Positions 53,577-62,867 of a DNA stretch of 64,000 nt are shown here, piece after piece. Source of the stretch: Sphingomonadales bacterium (lineage in GTDB: Bacteria > Pseudomonadota > Alphaproteobacteria > Sphingomonadales > Sphingomonadaceae); assembly GCA_027490095.1 (NCBI GenBank), contig JAIXYT010000051.1:101794-165793 (forward strand). The letters run 5' to 3'. Numbering within the stretch: position 1 is the stretch's first letter; each line of letters opens with the position of its first letter. The position numbers and the translations under genes were made by a program. The notes beneath the pieces are model-generated. The model was not told the DNA's origin and made no database searches. It saw only the letters and a program-made list of their open reading frames with translations.

Positions 53577-54070
53577 GCGCCAATTCCCTGAACCCTGTTA
53601 TGCAGGCTCATCCGGTCGAGCTCGCGGATCGGCAGGCTGGTGAAGAGGCGCACCCGCTGCAGCAGCATTCGGTAGGCATCCTCGTAGACGGCGTAGATCT
53701 CTGCCTCGGTGCCGGTGAAGCGTGTCGGGTCGGGGACGCTCCAGTGGGCATGCATGGGGTCGCCGGGCCAGGCCGGGCAGGGTTCTCCGGCGGCTTCGTC
53801 GCAGACGGTGAAGATGAAGTCGAAGGCGGGGGCGCCGGGCTCGCGGAAGACGTCCCAGTTCTTCGGCTGCAGCCCGCTGGTGTCGTGGCCGAGCTTGCCG
53901 AGCAGGTCGATCGCGACCGGGTTCGGCGCGTCGGCCGGGCGCGCGCCGCCGGAGTAGGCGCGAAACCGCCCCTCACCCTCGCGGTTCAGGATCGCCTCGG
54001 CGAACAGCGAGCGGCCGCAATTGCTGTTGCAGACGAACAGTACCTCGAAGGGCGGGTGTTGGTCGGTCAA
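53573..54070 (-). CDS. Low-molecular-weight phosphatase / ArsC-type arsenate reductase
   Basis: This 165-residue protein has the phosphate loop FVCNSNCGRSLFAEAIL, a CX5R motif (CNSNCGR) near residue 13, and the later WDVF and DFIFTVCDEAAGEPCPAWPG segment. The loop has Cys where many family members have Ala or Ser. The family reduces arsenate through cysteines or dephosphorylates tyrosine. No other ars gene is nearby. The start at 54070 has no clear partner gene and the gene stands alone. Confidence 0.8.
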   Translation of the reverse strand: MTDQHPPFEVLFVCNSNCGRSLFAEAILNREGEGRFRAYSGGARPADAPNPVAIDLLGKLGHDTSGLQPKNWDVFREPGAPAFDFIFTVCDEAAGEPCPAWPGDPMHAHWSVPDPTRFTGTEAEIYAVYEDAYRMLLQRVRLFTSLPIRELDRMSLHNRVQGIGA

Positions 54071-54235
54071 GCGCGTTTCCCCCTTGTGACGCGCCAGGGG
54101 ATAATGGGGTTTCGTGACACATTGGTGTCGTGATCCTGCGCCCTTCCCTTCTCAGACAGGTTTGCGGATGCGGAGCCCGCCCCTATTGTCGGCGCTCACC
54201 GAGGCATTACGCAGACCAGAGGGGGAGCCCCGCCA

Positions 54236-55687
54236 ATGACCATCGCCGCCGACGCCATCGCCCGTGACACCGCCGCGATGCAGGCACTGTTGATGAAGCA
54301 GCGCGACGCCTTCCACGCCGAGCTGCCCGTCAGCGCCGCTTTCCGCAAGGACCGGCTGACCCGGGCGCTGAAGCTGGTGCTGGATTACAAGGACCGCTTC
54401 GTCGCCTCGCTGTCGGACGACTTCGGCCATCGCTCGGCCGAGATGAGCCTGGTGACCGACATCATGGCCTCGGTAAAGCCGCTGAAGCATGCGCTGAAGC
54501 ATGTCGACCAATGGATGGCGCCCGAGAAGCGCAAGCTCGATTTCCCGCTGGGGCTGCTGGGCGCCAAGGCGATGGTGGAGTGGCAGCCCAAGGGTGTCGT
54601 CGGCATCATTTCGCCGTGGAACTTCCCCGTCAACCTGACCTTCGCGCCGCTCGCCAATGTGCTGGCCGCGGGAAACCGGGCGATGATCAAGCCGTCCGAA
54701 TTCACGCCGGCGACCAGCGAACTGATGAAGGCGGCGATCGCGCAGTATTTCGACGAGGCCGAAGTGGCAGTGGTGACTGGCGGCCCCGAGCTGGGCAAGG
54801 CCTTTTCCGAGCTGCCCTTCGACCATCTGATCTTCACCGGCGCGACCTCGATCGGCCGGCACGTGATGGCGGCGGCTGCAAAGAACCTCGTGCCGCTGAC
54901 GCTGGAACTCGGCGGCAAGTCGCCGACCATCCTCGGCCGCTCTGCCGACCTTGCCCAGGCGACCGAACGGGTCGCGATGGGCAAGCTGATGAATGCCGGC
55001 CAGATCTGCCTGGCGCCCGACTATCTGCTGGTGCCGGACGAGAAGGAGGAGGAGGTCGTCGAGGGGCTGAAGGCGGCGACCGCGCGCATGTACCCGACTC
55101 TGCTGGCGAACGACGACTATACCAGCGTGATCTCCAAGCGGCACCGCGACCGGCTGGAGGCCCATATCGAGGATGCGCGCGCCAAGGGGGCCGAGATTGT
55201 CGAGGTGAACCCGGGGAACGAGGATTTCTCGAAGCAGAACACCAACAAGATGCCGCTGACCATCATCCGCAACCCGACCGACGAGATGACGGTGATGCAG
55301 GAGGAGATCTTCGGCCCCGTGCTGCCGGTCAAGCGCTACAAGACGGTCGACGAGGCGATCGCCTACATCAACGCGAAGGACCGGCCGCTCGGCCTCTACT
55401 GGTTCGGCACCGACCAGGCGGAGGAGCGCCGCGTGCTCGACCGCACCATCTCGGGCGGTGTAACCGTGAACGACGTGCTGTTCCACGTGTCGGTCGAGGA
55501 CCTGCCGTTCGGCGGCATCGGGCCGGCGGGCATGGGCAACTATCACGGTTTCGACGGCTTCAAGGCCTTCAGCCACCCGAAGAGCATCTACCGCCAGCCA
55601 AAGCTGGACCTTGCAGGGCTTGCCGGCTTCAAGCCGCCCTATGGCGAAAAGACGCGAAAGGCGCTGGCGCGGGAGATCAAGGCCTAG
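54236..55687 (+). CDS. calB: Coniferyl aldehyde dehydrogenase
   Basis: This 483-residue NAD(P) aldehyde dehydrogenase has ISPWNFPVNLTFAPLANVLA (substrate-cofactor channel), catalytic Glu in LELGGKSPTILG and catalytic Cys in NAGQICLAPDYLLV. The C-terminal FGGIGPAGMGNYHGFDGF and PPYGEKTRKAL are typical of the CalB group that oxidises coniferyl aldehyde and other aromatic or medium-chain aldehydes. No other lignin-catabolism gene is nearby, so the aldehyde is uncertain. The start follows GGGGGAG. Confidence 0.87.
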   Translation: MTIAADAIARDTAAMQALLMKQRDAFHAELPVSAAFRKDRLTRALKLVLDYKDRFVASLSDDFGHRSAEMSLVTDIMASVKPLKHALKHVDQWMAPEKRKLDFPLGLLGAKAMVEWQPKGVVGIISPWNFPVNLTFAPLANVLAAGNRAMIKPSEFTPATSELMKAAIAQYFDEAEVAVVTGGPELGKAFSELPFDHLIFTGATSIGRHVMAAAAKNLVPLTLELGGKSPTILGRSADLAQATERVAMGKLMNAGQICLAPDYLLVPDEKEEEVVEGLKAATARMYPTLLANDDYTSVISKRHRDRLEAHIEDARAKGAEIVEVNPGNEDFSKQNTNKMPLTIIRNPTDEMTVMQEEIFGPVLPVKRYKTVDEAIAYINAKDRPLGLYWFGTDQAEERRVLDRTISGGVTVNDVLFHVSVEDLPFGGIGPAGMGNYHGFDGFKAFSHPKSIYRQPKLDLAGLAGFKPPYGEKTRKALAREIKA

Positions 55688-55751
55688 GGCGTCCCCGCCC
55701 CGGGCGCCAATCGTCTGGCCAAGGGCCGTTTCGCGGACCCGGCAGCCCGGT

Positions 55752-56150
55752 TCAGGCCTGGGCGACCCTGAGCCGCACGCCGATCGCGGGCCCCACCCCG
55801 CGCGCCCATTCGGGATCGGCCTCCAGAACCATGTCGGCGCGCCAGCCCTCGCCGGCCAGAACCGGTCTGCCGTCGATGTCGATCGCGGCCGCCTCGACAA
55901 GCCGGAGCCTGGCGATCACGCCCTCCGCCTCGCCTGTCAGCAGCAGCAGGAGAACCCACGAGATGCTGGCCTTCTGGTCGGCGAGATGGCGGCCGGACAT
56001 CTTGCTGACATCGGGCACGGGCTGCATCGAATGAACGGTGATGCGCAACGCGGGGCCGTCAATGGTGGCGCCCGAGCCCAGCTCCACCGGCTGGTGCAGG
56101 ACCTCGGCCAGGCGCGCGGCAAGGTGGGAGAGGGCTTCGGCAGCGATCAT
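55752..56150 (-). CDS. Small protein coupled to an acyl-CoA ligase
   Basis: This 132-residue protein (MIAAEALSHLAARLAEVLHQ) has mixed alpha/beta character with a hydrophobic ISWVLLLLLTGEAEGVIARL stretch in the middle. I do not recognise a family. Its start overlaps the stop of the upstream acyl-CoA ligase by four bases (ATGA), so the two are translationally coupled and it may be a partner of that enzyme. Nothing further can be said. Confidence 0.55.
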   Translation of the reverse strand: MIAAEALSHLAARLAEVLHQPVELGSGATIDGPALRITVHSMQPVPDVSKMSGRHLADQKASISWVLLLLLTGEAEGVIARLRLVEAAAIDIDGRPVLAGEGWRADMVLEADPEWARGVGPAIGVRLRVAQA

Positions 56151-57874
56151 GCGACATCCTTCTTGAGTTCGGTCTTCAGGATCTTGCCGTTCGCGTTGCG
56201 GGGCAAGGGCTGGTGCCGCACATACACGGCAACCGGCACCTTGAAGCGCGCCAGGCGTTCGGCAACGAAGGCCTGGAGTTCGGCTTCCTCGACCGTCATG
56301 CCCGGCTTGGTCGACACGAAGGCGACGGGCTCTTCGCCAAGGGTCAGGTGCGGCTTGCCGACGAGGGCTGCGTCCATCACCGCCGGATGCTCGCAGAGCA
56401 CGCCTTCGACTTCCACGCAGTAGATGTTCTCGCCGCCGCGGATCAGCATGTCCTTGGCGCGGTCGACGATGGTGATGAAGCCCTCGGAGTCGATGCGGGC
56501 GAGGTCTCCGGTGCGGACCCAGCCGTCGGGGAAGGTCTCGGCGGTGGCTTCGGGCTTGTTCCAATAGCCTTTCACGATGTTGGGGCCGAAGCCGTAGAGC
56601 TCGCCGACGGTGTCGGGCGGCTGGACCTGGCCGTCGGGGCCGCGGACTTGGGCGTCGCAGACGGAGACGGGCGGGCCGCAGCTGTCGGGGCGGTTCAGAT
56701 AGTCCTCGGCCATATGGTGGCTGAAGGTGGCGCTGGTTTCCGTCATGCCCCAGCCGTTGCCGGGCGCGGCGCCGGCAGCGCCGATCTGACGTACGAGTTC
56801 AGGCGCCGACGGCGCGCCACCGTAGGAGATCGCTTCCAGGCTGGAGAGGTCATGCTTGTCGCGATCGGGGTGGGTGAGGATCTGCCAGGCGATGGTGGGC
56901 ACGCCGCCGGCCGATGTTATGCGTTCGGCTTCGATCAGCTTCAGCGCTTCGCCGGCGTCGAACTTCTTCTGCATCACCAGCTTGGCCCCGGCGACCAGCG
57001 AGGGGTTGAGGATCGCGTGGCAACCGGTTGCGTGGAAGAAGGGCACGCTGAGCAGGGTCGCCTTCTGCGGGCCGGAAGGGTCAGGCACGGGCGGCGTCTC
57101 GCCCCGACGCAGATAGCTGCGGGCGGCCGAGAAGCCCGACGACAGGATGTTGGCGCAGATGTTGCGGTGCGTGCCCAGCGCGCCCTTGGGGCGCCCGGTG
57201 GTGCCGCTGGTGTAGAAGATGGTTGCGTCGTCCTCCGGGCCCAGGAAGGGCGCAGGTGTCGGCACGGCGGGGAGGTCGGCCCAGCTTTCCGGCGGGCCGA
57301 TCACGGCCTCGAGCGCCTTTGCGTCCGGCCGCGAATTCCCGGCGCGGCCCTGGTCGGCACCTCGACTGACGAGCACATGTGCGAGCGCAGGAAGCGCAGC
57401 GCGGTGGGGGGCGATCCTTTCCCAGCGTTCGGCGTCGGCGACCAGCAGGGATGCGCCGGAATCGGCGAGGCCATATTCCAGCTCGGCGCCCGTCCACCAG
57501 GCATTGAGCGGGGTGACGATCGCGCCGGCGAGCTGCGCGGCGTAGAAGGCAACCGGCCATTCGGGCACATTGCGCATGGCGATCGCGACGCGGTCGCCGG
57601 GCTTCACGCCCAGCGCACCCATGTGCTCCGCCAGCCGGATCGTGGCGCGGGCGAAGGCTTCGAAGGTCACGCGCTCGCCTTCGTGCACCAGGAAGATGCG
57701 GCTGCCGTGGGCACGGCCCGCGGCGAAGCAATGCTGCAACGACGGGGGCGCATTCTTCCATGTCCGGGTGGGCCGGCCGCGAATCTCCAGCGTCTCCATC
57801 TCGAACGGTGCGCCCGGCGCGGTCAGCAGGGCCGTCGCTTCGGCAATCGTCATTGCAGGCCAGTTGTTGCTCAT
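56147..57874 (-). CDS. Acyl-CoA ligase (AMP-forming)
   Basis: This 575-residue ANL enzyme activates a carboxylic acid through acyl-AMP to acyl-CoA. The P-loop is IFYTSGTTGRPKGALGTH near residue 200. Later motifs are GWGMTETSATFS (A5), NGWVRTGDLARID-like DGWVRTGDLARI (A7/A8) and the catalytic Lys in RNANGKILKTELKK at the C-terminus. The start at 57874 lies behind GGGAGG. It overlaps a coupled 132-residue gene and is divergent from polA. Chain length is unknown. Confidence 0.9.
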   Translation of the reverse strand: MSNNWPAMTIAEATALLTAPGAPFEMETLEIRGRPTRTWKNAPPSLQHCFAAGRAHGSRIFLVHEGERVTFEAFARATIRLAEHMGALGVKPGDRVAIAMRNVPEWPVAFYAAQLAGAIVTPLNAWWTGAELEYGLADSGASLLVADAERWERIAPHRAALPALAHVLVSRGADQGRAGNSRPDAKALEAVIGPPESWADLPAVPTPAPFLGPEDDATIFYTSGTTGRPKGALGTHRNICANILSSGFSAARSYLRRGETPPVPDPSGPQKATLLSVPFFHATGCHAILNPSLVAGAKLVMQKKFDAGEALKLIEAERITSAGGVPTIAWQILTHPDRDKHDLSSLEAISYGGAPSAPELVRQIGAAGAAPGNGWGMTETSATFSHHMAEDYLNRPDSCGPPVSVCDAQVRGPDGQVQPPDTVGELYGFGPNIVKGYWNKPEATAETFPDGWVRTGDLARIDSEGFITIVDRAKDMLIRGGENIYCVEVEGVLCEHPAVMDAALVGKPHLTLGEEPVAFVSTKPGMTVEEAELQAFVAERLARFKVPVAVYVRHQPLPRNANGKILKTELKKDVA

Positions 57875-57983
57875 GTCCGTCCTCCCGCACGCTGATTGGG
57901 GGAAGGCGCGGTTGCCCGCAAGCCTGTCGCAAAGCCGGGGTCTTTGGGCTGTGCGGGGCCCTGCGGTTGCGCTAACAGGCGCC

Positions 57984-60776
57984 ATGCCGGCCCCGCACCT
58001 CACGCTGATCGACGGCTCGGGATTCATCTTCCGGGCCTACCACCGCCTGCCGCCCCTCACCGATCCGGAAGGGACCCCTGTGGGCGCGGTGTTCGGCTTC
58101 ACCTCGATGCTGTGGAACCTGATCGAGGGCGCCCGCAAGTCGCCGGAGGACGATTACCTCGCGGTGATCCTGGACGCGGGGAAGAAGAGCTTCCGCAACG
58201 AGATCTACCCCGACTACAAGGCGAACCGGCCGGAACCGCCGGAAGACCTGGTGCCCCAGTTCCCGCTGATCCGCGATGCCGTGAACGCGCTGGGCGTGCC
58301 CTGCATCGAGAAGCCGATGTACGAGGCCGACGACCTTATCGCCTCTTACGCCGAAGCCGCGATGGCAGCCGGCATGACGGTGACGATCGTGAGCTCGGAC
58401 AAGGACCTGATGCAGCTGATCCGGCCCGGGCTGACGCTGCTGGATACCATGCAGAACAAGCGCTTCGCGGAAGCCGAGGTGCTGGAGAAATGGGGCGTCG
58501 CTCCGGCTGCGCTGGCCGAGGTGCTGGCCTTGATGGGCGACAGCGTTGACAATGTGCCGGGCGTGCCCGGCATCGGCCCCAAGACGGCCGCGGACCTGGT
58601 GCAGCAGTTCGGAACCGTGGAGGGCGTGCTCGCCAATCTTGAGGCCATCAAGCGGCCCAAGTTGCGCGAGAATCTGGAGGCACATGCCGAGGCCGCGCGG
58701 ATGAGCCGGATCCTCGTGGAGCTGAAGCGCGACCTGCCGCTGGAGCCGGCGCTCGATACGCTGAAGCTCGACCACCGCGAGGACCCGGAGAAGCTGGCTG
58801 CCTTCCTTGCGAAGCACGGGTTCCGCAGCCTGCTCGCGAAGCTCGGCGACCTGGGCAGGGCGGCGGCCGACACCATCCAGAAGCCGAAGGCGGAGGAGGC
58901 CGACGCGCCCGCGGAGCCGCCGTTCGACCTCGACGCCTATGAGACGGTGGTGACGGCCGAGCGGCTGGCATGGTGGATCGACGAGGCGCGGCGGCTGGGC
59001 GTGGTGGCCTTCGACACCGAGACGACGAGCCTCAATGCCTGTTCGGCCCGACTGGTGGGCTTCAGCCTCGCGACCGGACCCGGCAAGGCCTGTTACGTGC
59101 CGCTTGCCCATGAATCGGGCGAAGGGCTGCTGGCCGAGCGGGTGAACCAGCTGTCGCCGGACGTCGCGCTGCCGCTGCTGAAGGGCCTGCTGGAAGACCC
59201 GGGCGTGCTGAAGGTGGGCCAGAACCTGAAGTATGACATGGTGGTAGTGGCCCGCCACGGCATCGAGGTCGCGCCATTCGACGACACGATGCTGCTCTCC
59301 TATGCGCTGGCGGCCGGCCAGCATGGGCACGGCAGGGACGAGCTGTCGGAGCGGCACCTGGGCCATACGCCGATTTCATTCAAGGACGTGGCCGGCGCGG
59401 GCAAGGCGCAGGGGACCTTTGCAGCCGTGCCGCTGGACCAGGCGACCCGCTATGCCGCCGAGGATGCCGATGTGACGCTGCGGCTGTGGCAGCGGCTGCG
59501 CCCGCGGCTGTGGCGCGAAAAGGTGACGCGCACCTACGAATGGTCGGACCGGCCGCTGGTGCCCGTGCTGGCCCGGATGGAGCGGCGCGGGATCAAGGTG
59601 GACCGCGCGGAGCTGTCGCGCATGTCGGCCGAGTTCGCTGGCGAGATGGCGCGGCTGGAGGGCGAGGTGCACGGCATTGCCGGGCAGCCCTTCGCGCTGG
59701 GAAGCCCCAAGCAGCTGGGCGAGATCCTGTTCGAGAAGATGGGCCTGCCCGGCGGCAAGAAGGGAAAATCGGGGCAGTATTCGACCGACGTGACCGAGCT
59801 GGAGCGGCTGGCCGCACTCGACCTTCCGGGCGCGGAACTGTGCCGCAAACTGCTCGACTGGCGCCAGGTCCAGAAGCTCAGGTCCACCTACACCGAGGCG
59901 CTGCAGCAGCAGATCAATGCCGAGACAGGGCGGGTCCACACCAGCTTCTCGCAGGCCGTCGCCTCGACGGGGCGGCTGTCCTCGACCGACCCGAACCTGC
60001 AGAACATCCCTATCCGGACCGAGATGGGCCGCCGCATCCGCGACGCTTTTGTGGCCGAGCCGGGCAACGTGATCCTGTCGGCCGACTACAACCAGATCGA
60101 GCTGCGGCTGATGGCGCACATCGCCGACGTGCCAGAGCTGAAGGAGGCCTATGCGAGCGGCCAGGACATCCACGCCCTGACCGCGCGGCAGATCTTCGGC
60201 CTTGCCCCCGATGCGCCCGTTGACCGCGACCTGCGCGGACGCGCCAAGACCATCAACTTCTCGATCATCTACGGCATTTCGGCCTTCGGCCTCGCCCAGC
60301 GGCTGGGCATCCCGCGCCCCGAGGCGGCGGATTTCATCGAGCGCTACCTCGACCGCTACCACGGCATCCGGCGCTACATGGCCGAGACCATCGCGAAGGT
60401 GAAGGAGGACGCCTTCGTCACCACGCTCTACGGGCGGCGCATTCACGTGCCGATGATCCGGTCCAAGGTGCAATCCGAGCGGGCAGGTGCCGAGCGGGCG
60501 GCAATCAATGCGCCCGTGCAGGGGACGGCGGCCGACATCATCAAGCGTGCGATGATCCGGATAGACGACGCCCTGGCGCAGGCCGGCTTGACGGGCGCGC
60601 GCATGCTGCTGCAAGTCCACGATGAACTTGTTTTCGAGGTTCCGGAAGCCGAGGTCGCAGGCGCAACCGACGTCATCCGGTCTGTCATGGAATCGGCCGC
60701 CGGCCCTTCCCTTCAGCTCAGCGTGCCGCTGGGCGTGGAGATCGGGACCGGGCCAAACTGGGGAGCTGCCCATTGA
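57984..60776 (+). CDS. polA: DNA polymerase I
   Basis: This 930-residue enzyme fills gaps and removes RNA primers. The 5'-3' exonuclease is residues 1-290 (DGSGFIFRAYHRL; YEADDLIASYA; GIGPKTAADLV). The 3'-5' proofreading domain follows with FDTETTSLNACSARLVGFSL, so proofreading acids look present. The polymerase domain has LSADYNQIELRLMAHIADV (motif A), RGRAKTINFSIIYG (motif B) and QVHDELVFEV (motif C). The start at 57984 is conventional. Its stop overlaps the next gene (TTGA). Confidence 0.95.
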   Translation: MPAPHLTLIDGSGFIFRAYHRLPPLTDPEGTPVGAVFGFTSMLWNLIEGARKSPEDDYLAVILDAGKKSFRNEIYPDYKANRPEPPEDLVPQFPLIRDAVNALGVPCIEKPMYEADDLIASYAEAAMAAGMTVTIVSSDKDLMQLIRPGLTLLDTMQNKRFAEAEVLEKWGVAPAALAEVLALMGDSVDNVPGVPGIGPKTAADLVQQFGTVEGVLANLEAIKRPKLRENLEAHAEAARMSRILVELKRDLPLEPALDTLKLDHREDPEKLAAFLAKHGFRSLLAKLGDLGRAAADTIQKPKAEEADAPAEPPFDLDAYETVVTAERLAWWIDEARRLGVVAFDTETTSLNACSARLVGFSLATGPGKACYVPLAHESGEGLLAERVNQLSPDVALPLLKGLLEDPGVLKVGQNLKYDMVVVARHGIEVAPFDDTMLLSYALAAGQHGHGRDELSERHLGHTPISFKDVAGAGKAQGTFAAVPLDQATRYAAEDADVTLRLWQRLRPRLWREKVTRTYEWSDRPLVPVLARMERRGIKVDRAELSRMSAEFAGEMARLEGEVHGIAGQPFALGSPKQLGEILFEKMGLPGGKKGKSGQYSTDVTELERLAALDLPGAELCRKLLDWRQVQKLRSTYTEALQQQINAETGRVHTSFSQAVASTGRLSSTDPNLQNIPIRTEMGRRIRDAFVAEPGNVILSADYNQIELRLMAHIADVPELKEAYASGQDIHALTARQIFGLAPDAPVDRDLRGRAKTINFSIIYGISAFGLAQRLGIPRPEAADFIERYLDRYHGIRRYMAETIAKVKEDAFVTTLYGRRIHVPMIRSKVQSERAGAERAAINAPVQGTAADIIKRAMIRIDDALAQAGLTGARMLLQVHDELVFEVPEAEVAGATDVIRSVMESAAGPSLQLSVPLGVEIGTGPNWGAAH

Positions 60777-61501
60777 GACGCGCACTGAAGATTCTCCTGT
60801 CGGCAGCCTTCCTGGGGGTCGCTGGAGCTGCAGTCGCCCAGACGGAACCATCCGTGCCGGCAACGGAGGCCCAGCCGCCGGTGCCACCGCCCGCCGACCC
60901 GTCCCTGCTGCCGATGCGCAACGCGATGGAGTTTGTCTGTGGCGACGGCCAGCTGGTCGTGCTTGAACGCGACGATCCCGCAGGGCTTATCCGCGGGGTT
61001 CGCGCTGGCGAGACCTTCACCCTGTTCCGGCAGCTTGGCTACAATCCGCCACGCTATGTGAACGGGTCCGACTCGGTGGACCTAGACGAGGATGTGGCCC
61101 AGCTTCGGCGCGGCAAGTCGGCCCGACAGTCGTGCCAGCGGATTCCGGCACAGCCCACCCCGGGCGTCGTTTGGGGGACGATCACCAAGCTCGACCGCAT
61201 GGCGCTGCCCGCCGGAACCCGCGCCAAGGTGCTGGTGGTCGACGGCGCCCGGATGGACGCGCCTGCCGTGGAACTGGGCTCGACGGCAATCACCACGTCG
61301 GGGAACCAGGTGCCGCTGCACTATCTGGTGAAGTTCGACCCCGCCCGCACGGCCGGGCCGGCGAAGCCCATGCTGCAGGCCCGCATCGAAACGGCCAAGG
61401 GCCAGCTGATGTATGTCAGCGACACGGTGAATGCGCTGCCCAACGAGACGGCGCCTGCCTCCCCCATCGAGCTGCGGCTGGTTCGAACCGGCGGCCAGTG
61501 A
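60773..61501 (+). CDS. Exported protein with YbaY-like domain
   Basis: About 242 residues from a TTG start at 60773, with GGGGAG eight bases upstream; the TTG overlaps the polA stop. A signal peptide (RRALKILLSAAFLGVAGAAVA) ends at AQTEP. Cysteines near residues 56 and 120 may pair. The C-terminal half has IALPAGTRAKVLVV-type PAGTRAKVLVVDGARMDAP and VPLHYLVKFDPARTAG, resembling the YbaY domain of bacterial lipoproteins and copper-resistance-like proteins. No lipobox is seen. It is cotranscribed with polA and truB. Confidence 0.7.
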   Translation: MRRALKILLSAAFLGVAGAAVAQTEPSVPATEAQPPVPPPADPSLLPMRNAMEFVCGDGQLVVLERDDPAGLIRGVRAGETFTLFRQLGYNPPRYVNGSDSVDLDEDVAQLRRGKSARQSCQRIPAQPTPGVVWGTITKLDRMALPAGTRAKVLVVDGARMDAPAVELGSTAITTSGNQVPLHYLVKFDPARTAGPAKPMLQARIETAKGQLMYVSDTVNALPNETAPASPIELRLVRTGGQ

Positions 61502-62391
61502 CCGGCCTTCACGGCTGGATCGTGGTCGACAAGCCCGTCGGTCCATCGAGCGCGCAGGTTGTCGGGAAGCTGAAATGGGCGCTGCGGCAGGGCGGCCACG
61601 GCAAGGTGAAGATCGGGCACGGTGGCACTCTGGACCCGCTGGCGTCGGGCGTGCTGCCAATTGCGCTGGGCGAGGCGACCAAGCTGACGGGCCATCTGCT
61701 GAACGGCCCCAAGGCCTATCGCTTCACGATCCGCTTCGGCGCGGCGACCGAGACCGACGACGCCGAGGGCGCGGTGGTGGCGGAAAGCCCCGTGCGCCCG
61801 GACGCGACTGCAATCCACGCGGTTCTGCCCGGTTTCACCGGGCCGATCCGCCAGCGCCCGCCCGCCTACTCGGCGCTGAAGGTGGATGGCGAGCGGGCCT
61901 ATGCGCTCGCCCGGGCCGGAAAAGCGCCGGAGCTCGCCGAACGGGACCTCGTGATCCACGCGCTGGATCTGGTCGCCTGCGACGCCGACAGTGCGACGTT
62001 CGACGTGCACTGCTCGAAGGGCACCTATGTCCGCAGCCTCGCGCGCGACATCGCCGAGGCACTTGGCACGGTGGGGCATGTGTCGCTGCTGCGGCGCACG
62101 GCAGCAGGCCCATTCACCCTGGATCAGGCCATGAGCCTAGACAAATGGGTGGAACTCGTGCATGGGCCCGCGCCTGAACAGGCCCTTTTGCCGCTGACTG
62201 CCGGACTGGACGACATCCCGGCCCTGGCAGTCGAACCCCACGAAGCCGCCGCCCTGAAGCAGGGCAAACGCCTGATGGGGGCCCGTGTGAAGCCCGGCCA
62301 ATATCTCGCCACCCTCGGGTCTGTTCCGGTGGCGCTGGTCGTGGTTTCCGAACAGGACATGACAGTCCTGCGGGGTTTCAACCTGACGTAG
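61498..62391 (+). CDS. truB: tRNA pseudouridine(55) synthase
   Basis: This 297-residue enzyme makes pseudouridine 55 in tRNA T-loops. Conserved parts are [20 protein letters not shown] at the start, [20 protein letters not shown] with the catalytic Asp near residue 44, and [18 protein letters not shown]. The GTG start (61498) overlaps the previous stop. TruB is followed by rpsO, whose ribosome-binding site AGGAG overlaps the truB stop. The truB-rpsO-pnp order is classic. Confidence 0.94.
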   Translation: MTGLHGWIVVDKPVGPSSAQVVGKLKWALRQGGHGKVKIGHGGTLDPLASGVLPIALGEATKLTGHLLNGPKAYRFTIRFGAATETDDAEGAVVAESPVRPDATAIHAVLPGFTGPIRQRPPAYSALKVDGERAYALARAGKAPELAERDLVIHALDLVACDADSATFDVHCSKGTYVRSLARDIAEALGTVGHVSLLRRTAAGPFTLDQAMSLDKWVELVHGPAPEQALLPLTAGLDDIPALAVEPHEAAALKQGKRLMGARVKPGQYLATLGSVPVALVVVSEQDMTVLRGFNLT

Positions 62392-62402
62392 GAGATCTTG
62401 TG

Positions 62403-62672
62403 ATGTCGATCACGCTCGAGCGCAAGGCTGCGCTCATTGCCGACAATGCCCGCGCCAGCGGGGATACGGGCAGCCCGGAAGTCCAGGTCGCCATCCTCAC
62501 CGAGCGCATCCAGAATCTGACCGAGCACTTCAAGACCCACGCGAAGGACAACCACTCGCGCCGCGGCCTGCTGATGCTCGTGAACAAGCGCCGTTCGCTT
62601 CTCGATTATCTGAAGCGCAAGGACGAAGCCCGCTACCAGGCGCTGATCGCCAAGCTGGGTCTCCGCAAGTAA
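62403..62672 (+). CDS. rpsO: 30S ribosomal protein S15
   Basis: This 89-residue protein ([60 protein letters not shown]) has the usual length and motifs. It binds 16S rRNA early in 30S assembly and can repress its own translation. The start follows AGGAG by eight bases; the GTG one codon earlier is unlikely. A terminator-like hairpin follows before pnp. Confidence 0.96.
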   Translation: MSITLERKAALIADNARASGDTGSPEVQVAILTERIQNLTEHFKTHAKDNHSRRGLLMLVNKRRSLLDYLKRKDEARYQALIAKLGLRK

Positions 62673-62677
62673 CCCCG

Positions 62678-62706
62678 AAGGGCGCCCCCAGCGGGCGCCC
62701 TTCCTT
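62678..62706 (+). terminator. Hairpin between rpsO and pnp
   Basis: AAGGGCGCCC and GGGCGCCCTT form a 10-base stem around a five-base loop and are followed by CCTTC rather than a clean T-run. A second stem (GGCGCCCGG-GTCT-CCGGGCGCC) follows at 62712-62733. Either could end part of the transcripts or guide RNase III-type processing, as at rpsO-pnp in other bacteria. Confidence 0.55.
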
Positions 62707-62867
62707 CATCCGGCGCCCGGGTCTCCGGGCGCCTGGCGCGGCAGCGCCGCCCATCGGGGCAAATATGCAACCGGGGCACTCCGCCCCCCCAAGGCCTCGC
62801 CGATCCCGGTGGGGCATGTCCGAACTGCCTCTGGCAATTGGGTCAGGGGCTTGGAGTATGCAGACTG

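Noticed and set aside
54152-55900. A 582-codon minus-strand frame opposite the aldehyde dehydrogenase
   Set aside because: It is antisense to a gene with all catalytic motifs and contains no domain of its own.
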